A DNA stretch of 45,246 bases from Nostoc sp. WHI (GCF_015714725.1 NZ_WBKM01000292.1:1-45246); one strand, 5' to 3'; counted from the first letter of the stretch, positions 8,836 to 17,533 are shown. Program-made: numbers and translations. The notes: generated from the letters alone by a model not told the origin.

Positions 8836-9114
8836 CTAAAATACCCCCGTCTGTGTTTCGATCTCAATCAAATCAAAACGATAATTTTCAATCACGGGAT
8901 TTGCTAGCATTTGGTCACAAATGTTAGCAAGGTCTTGACGCGCTTTTTTTTCCTCAGTCGTGGTGATGGTTAGCTCAATGTACTTACCAATCCGCACCTG
9001 GTCAACGTTATCGTATCCCAGTTGCTGAAGACCAGATTGTACAGCCACACCAGCAGGGTCTAAGACTGAAGGGCGAAGGGTCACGAAAATTTTGGCTAGA
9101 TACTTGGTTTGCAC
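8836..9114 (-). CDS. purS: FGAM synthase subunit PurS
   Basis: A 92-residue small subunit that bridges PurQ and PurL in the FGAM synthase complex. The sequence shows the PurS pattern: AKIFVTLRPSVLDPAGVAV, then GYDNVDQVRIGKYIELTI and a C-terminal ANPVIENYRFDL. The size is normal for the family. It is the first gene of a likely purS-purQ unit and is divergent from zur, with about 145 bases between the two starts. The shared region contains one HIP1 site but no operator I can name. Confidence 0.95.
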   Translation of the reverse strand: MQTKYLAKIFVTLRPSVLDPAGVAVQSGLQQLGYDNVDQVRIGKYIELTITTTEEKKARQDLANICDQMLANPVIENYRFDLIEIETQTGVF

Positions 9115-9259
9115 GGGCTTTTGCTGAATGCTGCGATCGCTATACTATAACTTTCTGTTCCAACTGAGTGAAAATAAGATTACGAAGCGGTTAAAGTTAA
9201 TTGATAAATTAGCCCATCTAACAGCTTCAACTACAGTGGTATATTTAAATAATTAGTCT

Positions 9260-9664
9260 ATGAGAGCTATACGCACCCGCAGTCAAGAGCGTATTTTCAG
9301 TCTACTGCAAACCATCAAAAAAGGCATTTCTGCCCAGGATATCTACGTAGAACTACGTAATACTAATCAAAGTATGGGTTTAGCGACAGTTTACCGCTCT
9401 CTAGAAGCTTTAAAACTGGAAGGTATAGTACAAGTGCGGAATTTGGCTAACGGTGAAGCCCTGTATAGCCTAGCGCAGCAAGACAAACACCATCTTACTT
9501 GCTTGCAATGCGGTGTCTCAATTCCGATTAATGAATGCCCTGTTCATGACCTTGAAGACCAATTAGAATCCAGCCATAAGTTTAAAGTTTTTTATCACAC
9601 CCTAGAGTTTTTTGGATTGTGCAGCCAATGTCAAGGAAATCAAGCTAATGGGATTGGTCAATAA
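9260..9664 (+). CDS. zur: Fur-family metalloregulator, Zur (FurB)
   Basis: A 134-residue Fur-family repressor. The winged-helix region includes ISAQDIYVELR and MGLATVYRSLEALKLEGIV. C81-C84 (CLQC) and C121-C124 (CSQC) form the structural zinc site. HH at 77-78, H96, H106 and H113 provide further metal ligands, and C93 in NECPVHDLE matches the extra regulatory-site cysteine of Zur proteins. This cysteine pattern fits zinc-sensing Zur (FurB of Anabaena) rather than FurA or PerR; the subfamily call rests on memory. Known Zur targets are zinc-uptake and zinc-independent paralogue genes; none is adjacent here. Confidence 0.88.
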   Translation: MRAIRTRSQERIFSLLQTIKKGISAQDIYVELRNTNQSMGLATVYRSLEALKLEGIVQVRNLANGEALYSLAQQDKHHLTCLQCGVSIPINECPVHDLEDQLESSHKFKVFYHTLEFFGLCSQCQGNQANGIGQ

Positions 9665-9692
9665 CAATTAATTCGTAATTCGTAATGACGCT

Positions 9693-9748
9693 CGCGGACT
9701 CGCTACCGCTACGCTAACGTAATTCGTGATGATGGTAGCGAGTCCGCG
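9693..9748. repeat. Palindromic repeat (CGCGGACTCGCTACC arms)
   Basis: CGCGGACTCGCTACC at 9693-9707 is perfectly complementary to GGTAGCGAGTCCGCG at 9734-9748, a 15-bp stem around a 26-base loop. The following bases to about 9800 (CTACGCGCAGCTTCTCGTAG) belong to the same class of GC-rich intergenic repeats common in Nostoc. Confidence 0.88.
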
Positions 9749-9868
9749 TACTCCTACGGGTAAACAAGCAAGCTACGCGCAGCTTCTCGTAGAGAGCATT
9801 ATTACGATATTTAAACAAAGCTCAACCAACTAAAGAATATAGAAAACTGCTTAATCTAATTACAATAA

Positions 9869-9959
9869 TAGACCTCTTGCAAAAGTCCTTCTTTTCGCTT
9901 TCTTCTTTGCGCCTTTGCGCCTTTGCGTGAGACAAAAAATTATTTATGCAAGAGGTCTA
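9869..9959. mobile_element. MITE copy 2 (91 bp)
   Basis: Perfect 13-bp inverted ends TAGACCTCTTGCA / TGCAAGAGGTCTA, including the flanking TA. Interior TTTGCGCCTTTGCGCCTTTG followed by GCGTGAGACA. Same length and almost the same sequence as copy 3 at 36884-36974. It lies in a decayed zone downstream of zur. Confidence 0.9.
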
Positions 9960-10088
9960 ATGAAATTAGTTTGAGTCAACTGAGTCAATACACCAGATGC
10001 TCTACATTTAACGCCCCCTTAGCATTAAATTAATGTATTTAATTTACGCTTATTGATGCCCTAATTTACTAGAGCACGGAATGTAAAG

Positions 10089-10271
10089 ATGTCTAAATCT
10101 AAATGGCGACGTAAGTTACTTACGATACTAAGTGCAGTTGGCGATCTTTTTAAGCGTCAAAAAAAGCGGAAACAACGAGCGATCGCAAGTAGAAATAGCA
10201 GAATTAAACCCATAAGAATAAACAAAAGAGGCATATTTTGGGCTGCCCTTTCGCGCACAGGTGGCAGATAA
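10089..10271 (+). CDS. Small basic hypothetical protein, doubtful
   Basis: A possible 60-residue product rich in Lys and Arg (KRQKKRKQR) beginning MSKSKWRRKLLTILSAVGDL. No family is recognised and no good ribosome binding site is seen. Its 3' end overlaps the phosphoesterase remnant in another frame, so it may be the 5' fragment of an unrelated gene joined there by a deletion. It may equally be a chance frame. Confidence 0.25.
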   Translation: MSKSKWRRKLLTILSAVGDLFKRQKKRKQRAIASRNSRIKPIRINKRGIFWAALSRTGGR

Positions 10272-10830
10272 TGACCTAGCTGTAGGTCGCATCGTCGATG
10301 CTATCAGCCACAGCCCTTGCTGGAAAAAAAGCGCCATATTTATTGTGGAAGACGATTCCCAGAATGGTATTGACCACATAGACGGGCATCGCACAGAAGC
10401 ACTAGTGATCAGTCCTTATGCTAAACGTAATGTAGTCGATAGCACCTAATACACTCAGGTGGATATGCGACGGACGATCGAACAAATCCTGGGGCTACCG
10501 CCGACCAATCAGATGACGCTGATTGCTACACCGATGTACAACGCCTTTACGGACAAGCCCGACTTTACTTCCTTTAATGCAGTACCCAACCAGATTGCCC
10601 TTGATGAACTCAATCCGGGGTCTACCACTGCTATGAGTAATATACAAAAAGCTTGGTTAGAGGCATCAACACAAATGTTTAACAAGCAAGGGCTGGTTCC
10701 CGATGAACAGGATGAAAACTTACTAAATCGAGCGATTTGGTACAGTACCAGAGGCTTTAATCAGCCCTATCCAGGTGATGCAAAAGTGCTGCTCCCGGAG
10801 GAAGTCACTCAGATAGCGGCTAACAAGTAA
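10252..10830 (+). pseudogene. Phosphoesterase (alkaline-phosphatase-superfamily) remnant with in-frame stop
   Basis: About 190 codons matching the C-terminal part of cyanobacterial phosphoesterase family proteins: VADNDLAVGRIVDAISHSP, IFIVEDDSQNGIDHIDGHRT, ALVISPYAKR, then DMRRTIEQILGLPPTNQM and a normal C-terminus. The frame is unbroken except for TAA at 10447-10449. Homologues usually read ST-x-Y-x-Q-V here, so TAA probably replaced a codon such as TAT/TAC through one base change. The N-terminal part of the protein, usually several hundred residues, is absent; the frame closes at 10219. Both defects point to a dead gene. Resemblance is from memory of the family. Confidence 0.8.
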
Positions 10831-11140
10831 TTGGGATTACACCTTAGTAGACATTGAACTGAGAACCGGATAATTTCCGGCAAGATGCTCTGAAAAACTC
10901 CATCCTGAGTCAAAAAAGCCTTTATTAGCAACCAAAAACCAAGCCTTTGGAACGCATCTTGCAGGCTTTTACAAACATCTCAGTGCAATGTCGCTAAGGA
11001 ATCAATAATCTACTTTCAATTTCCTGGTCAACGATGTAGCGATCGCAGACATTATTACTTACGCCTAATGTTCTGTAAAGCCTGGAGAAATCCCTTTCTA
11101 CAAACCTTGTATTAATTAACTAACGAGAGGAATAACATCA
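10831..11140. other. Intergenic region with no recognised feature
   Basis: About 310 bases after the phosphoesterase remnant. It has one HIP1 site near 11040 and scattered short complementary stretches, but no open frame and no strong terminator. AGAGG near 11125 could be the ribosome binding site of the next short gene. Confidence 0.5.
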
Positions 11141-11344
11141 ATGATAAATACCAAGAACTTTACTAAGAAGCTTGCAAAGACTACAACTCTAACAGCTTTC
11201 GTTGCCTGTTCCTTAGGAGGAGAAATAGCCAATGCTTCGGTTATTACTTTTAACTCCTTGTCAGGTAATAATTTTGACTCTTTTACTGGAACTACTGAAG
11301 GTAATAAGTATGAAATCGGACATGGTATTATTCCTAACTTCTAA
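11141..11344 (+). pseudogene. Truncated exported protein (PEP-CTERM-type N-terminus)
   Basis: A 67-residue product with a clear signal peptide: KNFTKKLAKTTTLTAFVACS, then a probable cleavage after IANA. The mature part starts SVITFNSLSGNNFDSF, the opening seen in cyanobacterial exported PEP-CTERM proteins, which are normally 200 or more residues. It stops after IPNF, and no sorting signal is present. The stop is followed at once by the dnaK terminator, so the rest of the gene seems lost. A ribosome binding site (AGAGG) and start are intact, so a short exported peptide could still be made. Confidence 0.6.
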
Positions 11345-11377
11345 AAAAATTCCCACCCAGACAAATGCCTGAGTGGG
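11343..11377 (-). terminator. Rho-independent terminator of dnaK
   Basis: Read on the minus strand, CCCACTCAG pairs with CTGGGTGGG (one G-T pair) across an 8-base loop and is followed by AATTTTTTT. It lies about 45 bases after the dnaK stop codon. Confidence 0.88.
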
Positions 11378-11423
11378 TAATATGAGGTGGGACAGGATAA
11401 TCTTCCTAAAACAAGTAAGGTAA

Positions 11424-13328
11424 TTATTTGCTCTCTGTAAAGTCAGCGTCAATCACATCGTCGCCGCTACCAGAGCTAGATGTAGAACCACTATCTTGAG
11501 GTTCACCACCTGGCGCAGCACCGCCACCGGCTTGTTGATAGATGTTACTACCAACAGCGAATAGCGCTTGTTGCAATTCTGGGGTGAGCTTCTTGATTTG
11601 CTCATCGTCTTCTTTAGCAACTGCTTCCCGCACTTCTTTCACCAAACCTTCAACTTTGGTCTTGTCAGCATCAGGAACTTTATCGCCTAATTCTTGTAGC
11701 TGCTTCTCAGCTTGGTATGCCAAGGAGTCAGCTTGATTCTTGCGTTCAATCTTCTCACGCCGTTCTTTGTCAGATGAAGCGTTTTGTTCAGCTTCTCTTA
11801 CCATCCGGTCAACGTCATTTTTATCCAGGGTAGAAGCGCCGGTTATGCTGATGGACTGTTCTTTACCAGTGCCTTTATCCTTAGCGGTGACGTTAAGGAT
11901 ACCGTTGGCATCAATGTCGAACACCACTTCAATTTGAGGAACGCCGCGTGGTGCGGGAGGAATACCATCGAGGCGGAAGGTTCCCAAGCTCTTGTTATCG
12001 TTAGAGAATTCGCGTTCACCTTGGAGGACGTGAATTTCTACGTTGGTTTGACCATCCACGGCGGTAGAGAAGACTTCGGATTTCTTGGTGGGAATTGTCG
12101 TGTTGCGGGGGATAATTTTGGTCATCACGCCGCCTAAAGTTTCTACACCCAAAGATAGGGGTGTCACGTCTAAGAGCAAGATGCCAGTTACATCACCAGC
12201 CAGTACCCCAGCTTGAATGGCTGCACCAACTGCTACGACTTCATCGGGGTTGACACTTTGGTTGGGGTCTTTACCCAATACCTGCTTCACAATCTGTTGG
12301 ACTGCGGGTATGCGGGTAGAACCACCAACTAACACAACTTCATCAATATCGCCTTTGGTTAACTTGGCATCTCGGAGGGCGTTTTCCACAGGAATACGAC
12401 AACGGTCGATTAAGTCAGAGCAAAGTTCTTCAAACTGGGCGCGAGTCAGGGTTGTATCTAGGTGCTTAGGCCCATCCTGGGTAGCGGTGATAAATGGTAG
12501 GTTCATTTCTGCTTGACTGACGCTAGAAAGCTCAATTTTGGCTTTTTCTGCGGCTTCAGTCAGACGTTGTAAAGCTTGTTTGTCTTTTCGTAGGTCAATA
12601 CCTTCGGCTTTCTTGAACTTCTCAGCTAAGAAATCAACTATTTTTTTATCAAAGTCGTCACCGCCAAGGTGGGTATCACCAGATGTAGCTAGTACTTCAA
12701 AAACTCCATCTCCTACTTCCAGCACGGATACGTCGAAAGTACCACCACCCAAGTCAAACACAAGAATGGTTTCGTTACTCTTCTTGTCAAACCCATAAGC
12801 CAGAGAAGCAGCAGTAGGTTCGTTGATAATCCGTAGAACTTCAATCCCGGCAATTTTACCAGCGTCTTTTGTCGCTTGCCGTTGGGAGTCGTTGAAGTAT
12901 GCCGGAACGGTGATTACAGCTTGGGTTACGGTTTCGCCAAGATATTTGCTGGCGTCTTCAACTAGTTTGCGAAGAACTTTTGCAGAAATCTCTTCAGGAG
13001 CAAATGGTTTACCAGCAATTGGACAATCTACTTTGACATTGCCGTTGCTGCTGAGGACTTTGTAAGAAACTTCTGTAGCTTCGTTACTCACTTCGTCGAA
13101 GCGGCGTCCGATAAAGCGTTTGACTGAGTAAAACGTATTTTCGGGATTCATCACCGCTTGGCGTTTGGCGATTTGACCAACCAAGTTGTCGCCATTTTTG
13201 GCAAATGCGACTACTGAGGGCGTTGTCCGAAAACCTTCAGCGTTAGCAATTACTGTGGGTTTACCACCTTCCATCACTGCTACGCAGGAGTTCGTTGTTC
13301 CTAAGTCAATTCCAACTACTTTTGCCAT
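11424..13328 (-). CDS. dnaK: Hsp70 chaperone DnaK (DnaK2 type)
   Basis: A 634-residue ATP-dependent chaperone acting with DnaJ and GrpE in the cytosol. The nucleotide-binding domain opens with VGIDLGTTNSCVAVMEGG and contains INEPTAASLAYG, VFDLGGGTFDVSVL and VVLVGGSTRIPAVQ. The substrate-binding domain follows from about residue 385 (LLLDVTPLSLGVETLGG), then the helical lid and a Gly/Ser-rich tail ending DDVIDADF. The length and close match to heterotrophic DnaK fit the DnaK2 paralogue, the main heat-inducible one; cyanobacteria also have DnaK1 and DnaK3. It appears single, with its own terminator. No CIRCE operator is visible upstream. Confidence 0.97.
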   Translation of the reverse strand: MAKVVGIDLGTTNSCVAVMEGGKPTVIANAEGFRTTPSVVAFAKNGDNLVGQIAKRQAVMNPENTFYSVKRFIGRRFDEVSNEATEVSYKVLSSNGNVKVDCPIAGKPFAPEEISAKVLRKLVEDASKYLGETVTQAVITVPAYFNDSQRQATKDAGKIAGIEVLRIINEPTAASLAYGFDKKSNETILVFDLGGGTFDVSVLEVGDGVFEVLATSGDTHLGGDDFDKKIVDFLAEKFKKAEGIDLRKDKQALQRLTEAAEKAKIELSSVSQAEMNLPFITATQDGPKHLDTTLTRAQFEELCSDLIDRCRIPVENALRDAKLTKGDIDEVVLVGGSTRIPAVQQIVKQVLGKDPNQSVNPDEVVAVGAAIQAGVLAGDVTGILLLDVTPLSLGVETLGGVMTKIIPRNTTIPTKKSEVFSTAVDGQTNVEIHVLQGEREFSNDNKSLGTFRLDGIPPAPRGVPQIEVVFDIDANGILNVTAKDKGTGKEQSISITGASTLDKNDVDRMVREAEQNASSDKERREKIERKNQADSLAYQAEKQLQELGDKVPDADKTKVEGLVKEVREAVAKEDDEQIKKLTPELQQALFAVGSNIYQQAGGGAAPGGEPQDSGSTSSSGSGDDVIDADFTESK

Positions 13329-13836
13329 TTTAGGTGCTGGCTCCTTATAACTACAAATGAATGAATGAGAATATAAAGGACTAAATTTTGAACCAATAGG
13401 GTCAATAAATCAGCCAGTTCAGCATGAATACCTTTGGTTTGGTTTTCCTGGGGTTAAAACTCCAGACTATGCTGATATATATACTGAAGCTTAGTGCTAG
13501 CCAGTCCATGAAGGGTGGGTGGTTTCCCGAACCTTTTTAGGACGGTTAAACTAACTAAATTGTGTTTTTAGTTGGCTCATGGATTGATTTGCTTCTACTT
13601 TGTCTAATGTATGATAATTAATACTTTCACTAATTAGGGTGAACCGTAACATTAGAGTGGTGTTTGCCGTCTTTAGAGGTAACAAACTACAGAATGGGCA
13701 AAAACAGTTCCGAGTTCCGAGTTCCGAGTTCTGAGTGAGAGAAGTAAGATTTCCAACTCGATACTCAGCACTCAGCACTCAGCACTCAGTACTCATAGTA
13801 CGTCACAATGATGCCACTCACGGTCAGCGCTTTTAC
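13329..13836. other. dnaK upstream region with two STRR arrays
   Basis: The part next to dnaK must hold its promoter. Bases 13707-13734 are GTTCCGA x3 plus GTTCTGA. Bases 13763-13796 are ACTCAGC x3 plus ACTCAGT and ACTCATA-like units. The arrays lie about 30 bases apart and both have 7-base periods. GGGTGGGTGGTTTCCCGAACC near 13515 has hairpin potential. Small open frames across the arrays are repeat artefacts. Confidence 0.75.
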
Positions 13837-15915
13837 TCAATTCACTGTAATAACTATTCCCACGCTCTCATTCGCCGACCTATCGACCGCACACACGGCA
13901 TAGGTTCCCGGTTGTTGGACAGTAGCAAAGGTTGTGCCAGCAGACAAAATGCGCTGGAGTGTCCAAGTCTCGCCACTTTGCCGATACAGTGTCCAGGAAC
14001 GAATCGGTTGATTATCACCAGGCTGCCAACTCAGTTTGCGGTTGTTGACTTGTAATCCGGTGGGAGGAGGGGGTGGTGTTGTATCCTGCCAAGACAAAGT
14101 TGGAGGTAGCGCAGGTTTGTTATAAAGCAGACTTTGGAATTTATCAGCAATGCCTTGACTATTTTCGGTCAAAATATCCAAATTAAAAAAGATATTCCCT
14201 AGTGACAACTGTCCAGCTTGGCTACGACTAATTTTCACCTGTTTTTCAATCTCATCACTCTCTCGACTCTTGTTGCTTGGTTCTGTGAGATTATTACCAG
14301 CGTAAACGTGTCTTTGCTTTGTGTTTACCTGTGTCCACCACTTTAGCAAAGCAGAGTAACTTTGTTGTGTTTGGTCTGTGCGCCAGTAAAGTTGAGGCGC
14401 AATATAATCAATCCAGCCTTGTTCTAGCCATTTTTTCGCGTCGGCATACAGCACGTTATAAGCATCTAAGCCAGTAATACCGGGGGGCTGTCCGGGGCGA
14501 TAGATACCAAAGGGACTAATACCAAATTTAACGTGGGGTTTGGTTACTTTAATTCCCTGCCAAAGGCGCTGTACCATTTTGTTAACATTGTCTCGCCGCC
14601 AGTCGCCAAGGCTGAGTGTACCACCGGCTGCTTTATAGGCAGCGTAGGTTTTATTATCGGGGAAAGGTTGACCCTCAATGGGATATGGATAGAAATAATC
14701 ATCTAAGTGAATGCCGTCAATATCGTAGCGCTTCACTACGTCGATAATTACGTTGTAAGCTCTGTCCTGAACTAGTTTGATTCCTGGGTCCATCCAGCGT
14801 TGAGTTTTCCACAAATAAACGCTTTCTGGATTGGTAGCTGCGATGTGGGGACGGACTGTTTTGGCTGGGTTGGTGGAAGTGCTAGCGCGGTAGGGGTTGA
14901 ACCAAGCATGAAGTTCAATATTCCGCTTGTGGCATTCAGCGATCGCAAAGGCTAAAGGATCATAAAATGGTTCTGGTGCTTTCCCCTGAGTTCCTGTAAT
15001 CCAAGCACTCCAAGGCTCTAATTGAGATTCATACAATGCATCTCCCTCTGGTCGCACCTGGAAGATTAGGGCATTGAAGTTTAACGTTTGTAATTTAGTA
15101 AGAATCTCGCTAAGTTCAGCTTTTTGTTGGGCAACCGAGAGTCCCGCTTGGGAAGGCCAATCACTATTCCACACAGATGCTACCCAAACTCCCCGGAACT
15201 CCCGACGATGATTTATCTTAACGCTACCGATAGGTATGGGTGTTGGTGTCGGTGTTGGCGTTGGTCTTGGTGTCGGTGTTGGTGTTGGTATGGGCGTTAT
15301 TGTTGGCGGCACCACTAGGTAACTAGAGGTAATTTTTTCTGCCTCACCTAAATAAACCAAAGCTTGATAAATAATCACTGCCACATCTGCACGGGTAGCT
15401 GCAACATTGGGATTGAGTAATTTCACATTCGGGAAATTAGCTACCAGTCCCGCACTAGTTGCAATAGCTACCTGATTTTTGCCATACCCAGGAATTTGAA
15501 CGGCATCTTGATAGATTTGTGGGAGTGCTAATAAAAGGTCAGGTTTTACCTCGGTAGCAAGTTCTAAGCCTGCTACTAAGGAGACTAAAACTTCTACTCT
15601 AGTAATTCGGTTAGCGGGACGGAAACTTTTATCAGGAAACCCGCTAATAAATGTTTTTTCGTAAGCTGTTTGAATGGCGGCTGCTGCCCAATAATTACTA
15701 GGTACATCAACAAAGGGGAGATACTGCCGCTTCTGGGGAACTGTCCCAAATGCCTTGGCGATGATGGCGGCAAACTCAGCGCGGGTGAGTGAGTTATTGG
15801 GGCGATACGTTCCATTAGGTAACCCGCTGACAATACCACGTTGGGCTAAGGCTGTAATAAATAAGCGTGTCCAATGGTTTTGAATATCCGAGAAGGGAGC
15901 AGTGATAGATACCAT
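13837..15915 (-). CDS. SLH-domain protein with glycosyl-hydrolase-like 10 (DUF187) domain
   Basis: A 692-residue protein. Three S-layer homology repeats cover about residues 5-195 (FSDIQNHW..LPNGTYRPNNSLTRAEFA; FVDVPSNYW..FPDKSFRPANRITRVE). A Pro/Thr linker of about 25 residues follows, then a family-10 glycosyl-hydrolase-like TIM barrel at about 235-590, with RGVWVASVWNSDWPS, DGIHLDDYFYPYP and YIAPQLYWR. A fibronectin-like C-terminal domain holds PTGLQVNNRKLSWQPGDNQP. Such proteins bind cell-wall polymers and probably cleave or bind glycans. Oddly, no signal peptide is present: the first SLH repeat starts at residue 8, and an in-frame TAG lies five codons before the ATG. Either export is non-classical or the 5' end is damaged. 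Confidence 0.88.
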   Translation of the reverse strand: MVSITAPFSDIQNHWTRLFITALAQRGIVSGLPNGTYRPNNSLTRAEFAAIIAKAFGTVPQKRQYLPFVDVPSNYWAAAAIQTAYEKTFISGFPDKSFRPANRITRVEVLVSLVAGLELATEVKPDLLLALPQIYQDAVQIPGYGKNQVAIATSAGLVANFPNVKLLNPNVAATRADVAVIIYQALVYLGEAEKITSSYLVVPPTITPIPTPTPTPRPTPTPTPTPIPIGSVKINHRREFRGVWVASVWNSDWPSQAGLSVAQQKAELSEILTKLQTLNFNALIFQVRPEGDALYESQLEPWSAWITGTQGKAPEPFYDPLAFAIAECHKRNIELHAWFNPYRASTSTNPAKTVRPHIAATNPESVYLWKTQRWMDPGIKLVQDRAYNVIIDVVKRYDIDGIHLDDYFYPYPIEGQPFPDNKTYAAYKAAGGTLSLGDWRRDNVNKMVQRLWQGIKVTKPHVKFGISPFGIYRPGQPPGITGLDAYNVLYADAKKWLEQGWIDYIAPQLYWRTDQTQQSYSALLKWWTQVNTKQRHVYAGNNLTEPSNKSRESDEIEKQVKISRSQAGQLSLGNIFFNLDILTENSQGIADKFQSLLYNKPALPPTLSWQDTTPPPPPTGLQVNNRKLSWQPGDNQPIRSWTLYRQSGETWTLQRILSAGTTFATVQQPGTYAVCAVDRSANESVGIVITVN

Positions 15916-15952
15916 TGTTGATTGCAGCTAGCTGGTCTTGATTTTGATTTCC

Positions 15953-16070
15953 TTAGTTAATTTAACAATTTTGTTGGCGTAGGCGTAGCCCAATCTAGTC
16001 ATCGCTGCTGCAATGTCTTATAAACTTTTAATATTAAACCTTTGCCCCTTGTGCCTTGTGTAGGATAAGT
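15953..16070. repeat. Dispersed repeat (GTTAATTTAACAAT..CATCGCTGCTGCAAT), copy 1
   Basis: Shares GTTAATTTAACAAT, GCGTAGGC, CATCGCTGCTGCAAT and CTTATAAACTTTTA, in the same order, with the copy at 16669-16741. The second half also matches 18850-18926 as far as a TGTGTA-type tail. All copies are intergenic and on the same strand. Confidence 0.85.
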
Positions 16071-16124
16071 GTTATTAACTTTGTCCCATTTTTGTTCTTA
16101 TACTTAGGTCACTCCAGAAATTAT

Positions 16125-16292
16125 CTACGCTGTAGTGGATTGTTTTACCTCTAATTCTTTAACACGGTTTTGTAGCTGTTCCAGTTCATCAATTAACTGT
16201 AATACTGTAACCCCAATCTCTGGTCTAACTTCCGGTTGAGCAGTATTATTAATCTGTGACTGTGCCCATGCTGCTAACTGCTTCAGTGTCAT
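16125..16292 (-). CDS. Small coiled-coil protein, partner of DUF4258 gene
   Basis: A 55-residue protein. The ATG at 16292 has GGAGGA just upstream; an earlier TTG would place that site inside the gene. The start overlaps the stop of the DUF4258 gene as ATGA, so the two are translationally coupled. The second half, VTVLQLIDELEQLQNRVKELEVKQ, is a heptad coiled coil; the first half is MTLKQLAAWAQSQINN. No DNA-binding fold is obvious. The arrangement (RelE-like or DUF4258 protein followed by a tiny protein) resembles toxin-antitoxin loci, but no known antitoxin family is recognised. Confidence 0.65.
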   Translation of the reverse strand: MTLKQLAAWAQSQINNTAQPEVRPEIGVTVLQLIDELEQLQNRVKELEVKQSTTA

Positions 16293-16603
16293 TTTCTTAT
16301 CCTCCAATTAATCCATCGGTTGGTGTCGGGACGATAAACAGTGATTAATTTTGCGGTTTGGCTAACTTGATTATATGTCCAAACACTATGAATAGGCTCC
16401 TCTGTAGTGTTCCATCCAAGTATTAGACAAGCAGGTAAGGGATAGGCTTCGGGATAATTTTCAATAATTTCTCCTCCCTCCACCACTGAAAAGTAAATTT
16501 CACCGATTATTAAATTGTCTTGCGCTGCTTCATTTAAACTGTGTCGGGATGTAACAACTCTACTGGCATTAATCGCGTCTATTATATCCTTTACATCTAT
16601 CAT
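16289..16603 (-). CDS. DUF4258 domain protein
   Basis: A 104-residue protein. VTSRHSLNEAAQDN near the N-terminus and the later CLILGWNTTEEPIHSVWTYN and LITVYRPDTNRWIN match DUF4258, small proteins often found in putative toxin-antitoxin pairs in cyanobacteria. The conserved pattern is an early His, then H(S)VW and a final ITVY(R/E)P. It is the first gene of a two-gene unit, overlapping the next by 4 bases. Toxicity is an inference from the domain and the context only. Confidence 0.78.
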   Translation of the reverse strand: MIDVKDIIDAINASRVVTSRHSLNEAAQDNLIIGEIYFSVVEGGEIIENYPEAYPLPACLILGWNTTEEPIHSVWTYNQVSQTAKLITVYRPDTNRWINWRIRK

Positions 16604-16668
16604 AAGAAATTAATTATTGATTCTCTTACAGATACGTTCTGTAAGTGAAAAATTTATCATAGATAACT

Positions 16669-16741
16669 CTTTTGTTAATTTAACAATATAAGAGCGTAGG
16701 CATCGCTGCTGCAATATCTTATAAACTTTTACTATTGAAGT
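16669..16741. repeat. Dispersed repeat, copy 2
   Basis: GTTAATTTAACAATATAAGA, then GCGTAGGCATCGCTGCTGCA and ATATCTTATAAACTTTTACT. It is the shortest of three copies (others at 15953 and 18787) and lies upstream of the DUF4258 pair. Confidence 0.85.
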
Positions 16742-16850
16742 CTGGGCATGATGCGAAACTGTTCCGTTAGCGGATAACTAGGGTTTAGCACGTTCCCAGT
16801 GCTGAGTAAAGAAGTGAGATTCCCCACTCTTTACTCTCCACTTCCATCTA

Positions 16851-17414
16851 CTAAGAAGTTTGCTCAGGAGGATTTAAGGTAGAACGCGCATTCAACGACA
16901 GCATTGCGCGGGAAATGCCACTAAAAAGAATGCTGACACCAACAAGTGTGCCCAGAAGCCAGGGTGCATTAAAAGGCCACTGGAACCAAATCATTGCTCC
17001 TAAGATCAGCGTAATAATGCCATTAACTAGTGTCCACGTCCAGTTTTGTTGGGGACGTAACTTGAATGCCAGAATTAACTCAAATGTGCCTTCAGTTAGC
17101 AAAAAGGTGCCAAGCAGCAGAGTCAGTGTGAGAACACCCGTATAAGGGTAAACAAACAGCATTATGCCGGTTGCAATATACAGTCCGCTCAATATAAGTT
17201 TCCAAATAAAACCTCCCCGATCGCGGGTTTGAGTGGCATAAACTAATTTTGTAAATCCAGCAAAGATTAAAATCGCCGCAATCCAAGTTTCGGTGAATAG
17301 GGTGGTGAAATTAGGCGCTGCGATCGCAATCACCCCCAAAATAGTCAAGAGAACACCACTTATGAGTGACCCATTAACATCTTTGTTAATTTCTCTAGAA
17401 ACGTCGGTTGTCAT
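16851..17414 (-). CDS. HdeD/DUF308 family membrane protein
   Basis: A 187-residue inner-membrane protein with about six hydrophobic segments in three repeated pairs, as in HdeD: SGVLLTILGVIAIAAPNF, then AAILIFAGFTKLVYATQTRD, ATGIMLFVYPYTGVLTLTLL, LTEGTFELILAFKLRPQ and ILGAMIWFQWPFNAPWLLGT. E. coli HdeD is tied to acid resistance; the role in cyanobacteria is not established. AGGA lies about ten bases before the ATG. No operon partner is evident; DUF1400 lies 119 bases upstream on the same strand. Confidence 0.88.
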   Translation of the reverse strand: MTTDVSREINKDVNGSLISGVLLTILGVIAIAAPNFTTLFTETWIAAILIFAGFTKLVYATQTRDRGGFIWKLILSGLYIATGIMLFVYPYTGVLTLTLLLGTFLLTEGTFELILAFKLRPQQNWTWTLVNGIITLILGAMIWFQWPFNAPWLLGTLVGVSILFSGISRAMLSLNARSTLNPPEQTS

Positions 17415-17533
17415 ACAAATTTTTTCCTTATTCTTAGACTAAACTCTATATCTTAGATTAGAGAATTTCTAAGTAATAGGGCATGAACCCTAAGATAGAC
17501 TCATCAGTATTAACTTATAGCAGTAACTAGCCC

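Noticed and set aside
11542..13065. Several plus-strand frames across dnaK
   Set aside because: They are antisense shadows of a highly conserved, GC-balanced gene and have Ser/Arg-rich compositions typical of shadows.
13329..13500. CIRCE operator upstream of dnaK
   Set aside because: No TTAGCACTC-N9-GAGTGCTAA pattern; a lone TTAGTGCTAG near 13491 is insufficient.
13551..14055. Short frames around the heptamer arrays upstream of dnaK
   Set aside because: The predicted peptides are translations of STRR units and have no start signals.
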